Source: Chara braunii (lineage: Eukaryota > Streptophyta > Charophyceae > Charales > Characeae). Taken from it: 64,000 nucleotides of DNA. Both the position numbers and the translations under genes were made by a program. The notes under the pieces were generated by a model that did not search any database, was not told where the DNA came from, and saw only the letters and a program-made list of their open reading frames with translations. Shown piece after piece: positions 62,994-64,000 of the stretch (within the stretch, counting starts at the first letter, position 1; each line of letters begins with the position of its first letter). The DNA lies in contig BFEA01000119.1 in NCBI GenBank assembly GCA_003427395.1, positions 1,054,510-1,118,509 of the forward strand, written 5' to 3'.

Positions 62994-63941
62994 CTAAGTC
63001 TGTCGCTGACTCTTTTGTTGACCGCCCTTCCCGCGTCCAACCGCCTTTCCTTTTGTGATGGCAGCGAGGTTGCTACCCTTTGCACTATCCTCGCTGCCCA
63101 TCTCTGTGTCCTCCACAAGTTCAGAAAGGTCGTCGGTCTCAGTTTGCTTCCCTTTGGAGTCAACCATCATCAAACGACTTCCTTTCTTCCACTCTTGTGG
63201 AGGCTTCTTCTTCCTTCCGTCCACAGCTAACTGTTGAGCCCCTCCCAACTTAGCCTCCAAATCCAAGGCCTTGTTGTTGAAGGTCTCAAGGGTGTGATAC
63301 TCAATGCTTGCCTTACTAACCAACAAATTCTTGATGTTTGTCGGAAGACATCTCAAGAACATGGTTAGGACTTGGGGATCATAGCGAACTCCCGACACTA
63401 CTACCAGTTTCTCTACGTCACTAGCGAGTTCCCGCCCGGTCTTGTACTTTCTAGTATCAAGACGGGTCAACGTGTCAGTGGCTTGCTGAGCCTGCTGAGG
63501 GTTGTGCCATCGTGACTCAACTAAGTCCATAAAGCTTTCTAAAGTTTGGGTCTGCACCCAGCCGTTCATTCGCTTCGCAAAGCCCTTTGTCGCTATGTAC
63601 CCATTCAACCATCTTGCTGCCGACCCTTCTAAGTAAGAAGTGACAACGATCCCCTCCTCCTCGCGCAGTGTTTACTTGCCCCTCACCCACAATGGAACTG
63701 TCCTCAACCAAGTGTCGACGGCCTCATTCTTCTTGTCTCATGTGAAGACAGTTGGGGGTTTCATTGGGGTCTTAGGATACCAAGCTTCTTGTGGTTCAGT
63801 CAGCGACTGAACCGCCTGCTGCCTTGAAGCTGCAGCAGCTGGACTCGAAGATGAAGAGGCTACCGCCTGTGTTCCTGCGGCTAACGTACGACCTAGTGGG
63901 ACACCAAATTGAGGGACAAAGGGGCCTGATATCGCTAGCAA
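62994..63941 (-). pseudogene. Gypsy 2 gag
   Basis: N-terminal piece 63941-63738 (Ala/Ser/Gln-rich, then 'WYPKTPMKPPTVFT') and main piece 63608-62994 (204 residues). The core shows 'LESFMDLVESRWHNPQQAQQ' , 'LTRLDTRKYKTGRELASDVE', 'MFLRCLPTNIKNLLVS' and a basic/acidic tail. Between them the frame is broken near 63670-63735. The start of gag is near or beyond the window end. Confidence 0.75.
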
Positions 63942-64000
63942 AGGAACCGACGATGTGTAGACTAGCTGCGTCCTGATACTTGGCCCGCTTGGTATGGAGG

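Larger units (their letters stand above)
59238..64000 (-). mobile_element. Ty3/gypsy retrotransposon 2 (minus strand), runs off window
   Basis: Order on the minus strand: gag (64000-62880), protease (62535-62200), RT (62266-61286), RNase H (61144-60650), integrase (60640-60060), chromodomain (59500-59272), polypurine tract. It is the same chromovirus architecture as gypsy 1 and shares its C-terminal signature (WFTREELIETAP), but is better preserved. In-frame stops at the frame ends near 61934, 61286, 60452 and 60143, plus a deletion in the integrase, make it non-autonomous. Confidence 0.9.

Overview
The window looks like about 64 kb of a large, repeat-rich plant-lineage nuclear genome. I base this on Ty3/gypsy retrotransposons with plant-style LTRs and a tRNA-iMet primer site, a Penelope-like element with an N-terminal GIY-YIG domain, spliceosomal-type 3' splice sites, long microsatellites, and eukaryotic-type LSU rRNA fragments. 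My best guess is a streptophyte alga of the Chara type, but the sequence alone does not prove it. Host coding content is tiny: one small hypothetical gene (5543-5956, +) and the last exon of a polyglutamine, acidic/serine-rich protein gene (57023-58025, -). No CRISPR, operon or tRNA gene is visible.

Layout. 1-600: microsatellites. 600-3960 (-): decayed gypsy gag-protease. 4402-5369 (-): complete LTR with its polypurine tract. 5.5-7.25 kb: small gene, then AT-rich tandem duplications. 7.6-9.8 and 29.0-30.9 kb: two copies of a non-coding dispersed repeat carrying an array of hairpins with a conserved loop and changing but complementary stems. 10.4-13.2 and 32.4-34.1 kb: two copies of another repeat that contain pieces of LSU rRNA, partly inverted and duplicated. 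13.1-16.4 kb: GC-rich minisatellite and low-complexity sequence, including a leftover Tn5 transposase adapter and a triplicated segment that mark an assembly error. 16.9-17.8 kb: C/G-rich sequence around an N gap. 17.86-19.85 kb (-): gypsy gag plus LTR remnant. 19.8-22.4 kb: dense hairpin tract with tRNA-like SINE heads. 22.3-25.5 kb: minisatellite and non-coding. 25.5-26.5 kb (-): LTR with primer-binding site. 26.5-28.9 and 33.4-36.98 kb: dispersed duplications, a large palindromic microsatellite array around a second N gap, and tandem repeats. 36.98-42.55 kb (-): Penelope-like element, frameshifted and interrupted. 43.5-52.0 kb (+): broken gypsy element with duplicated RNase H and integrase ends. 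52-57 kb: low-complexity and minisatellite DNA. 57.0-58.0 kb: polyQ exon. 58.3-64.0 kb (-): second gypsy element, running off the window, with its 3' LTR next to the polyQ exon.

The mobile elements all carry stops, frameshifts or missing catalytic parts and appear dead here. The most unusual signals are the covarying hairpin arrays (29.6-30.3 kb and 8.5-9.1 kb), the rRNA-derived dispersed repeats, one of which interrupts the Penelope reverse transcriptase, and the hairpin-dense SINE tract. Several features (13.69-14.17 kb, single Ns at 52809 and 54058, two long N gaps) are assembly artefacts or assembly-limited.
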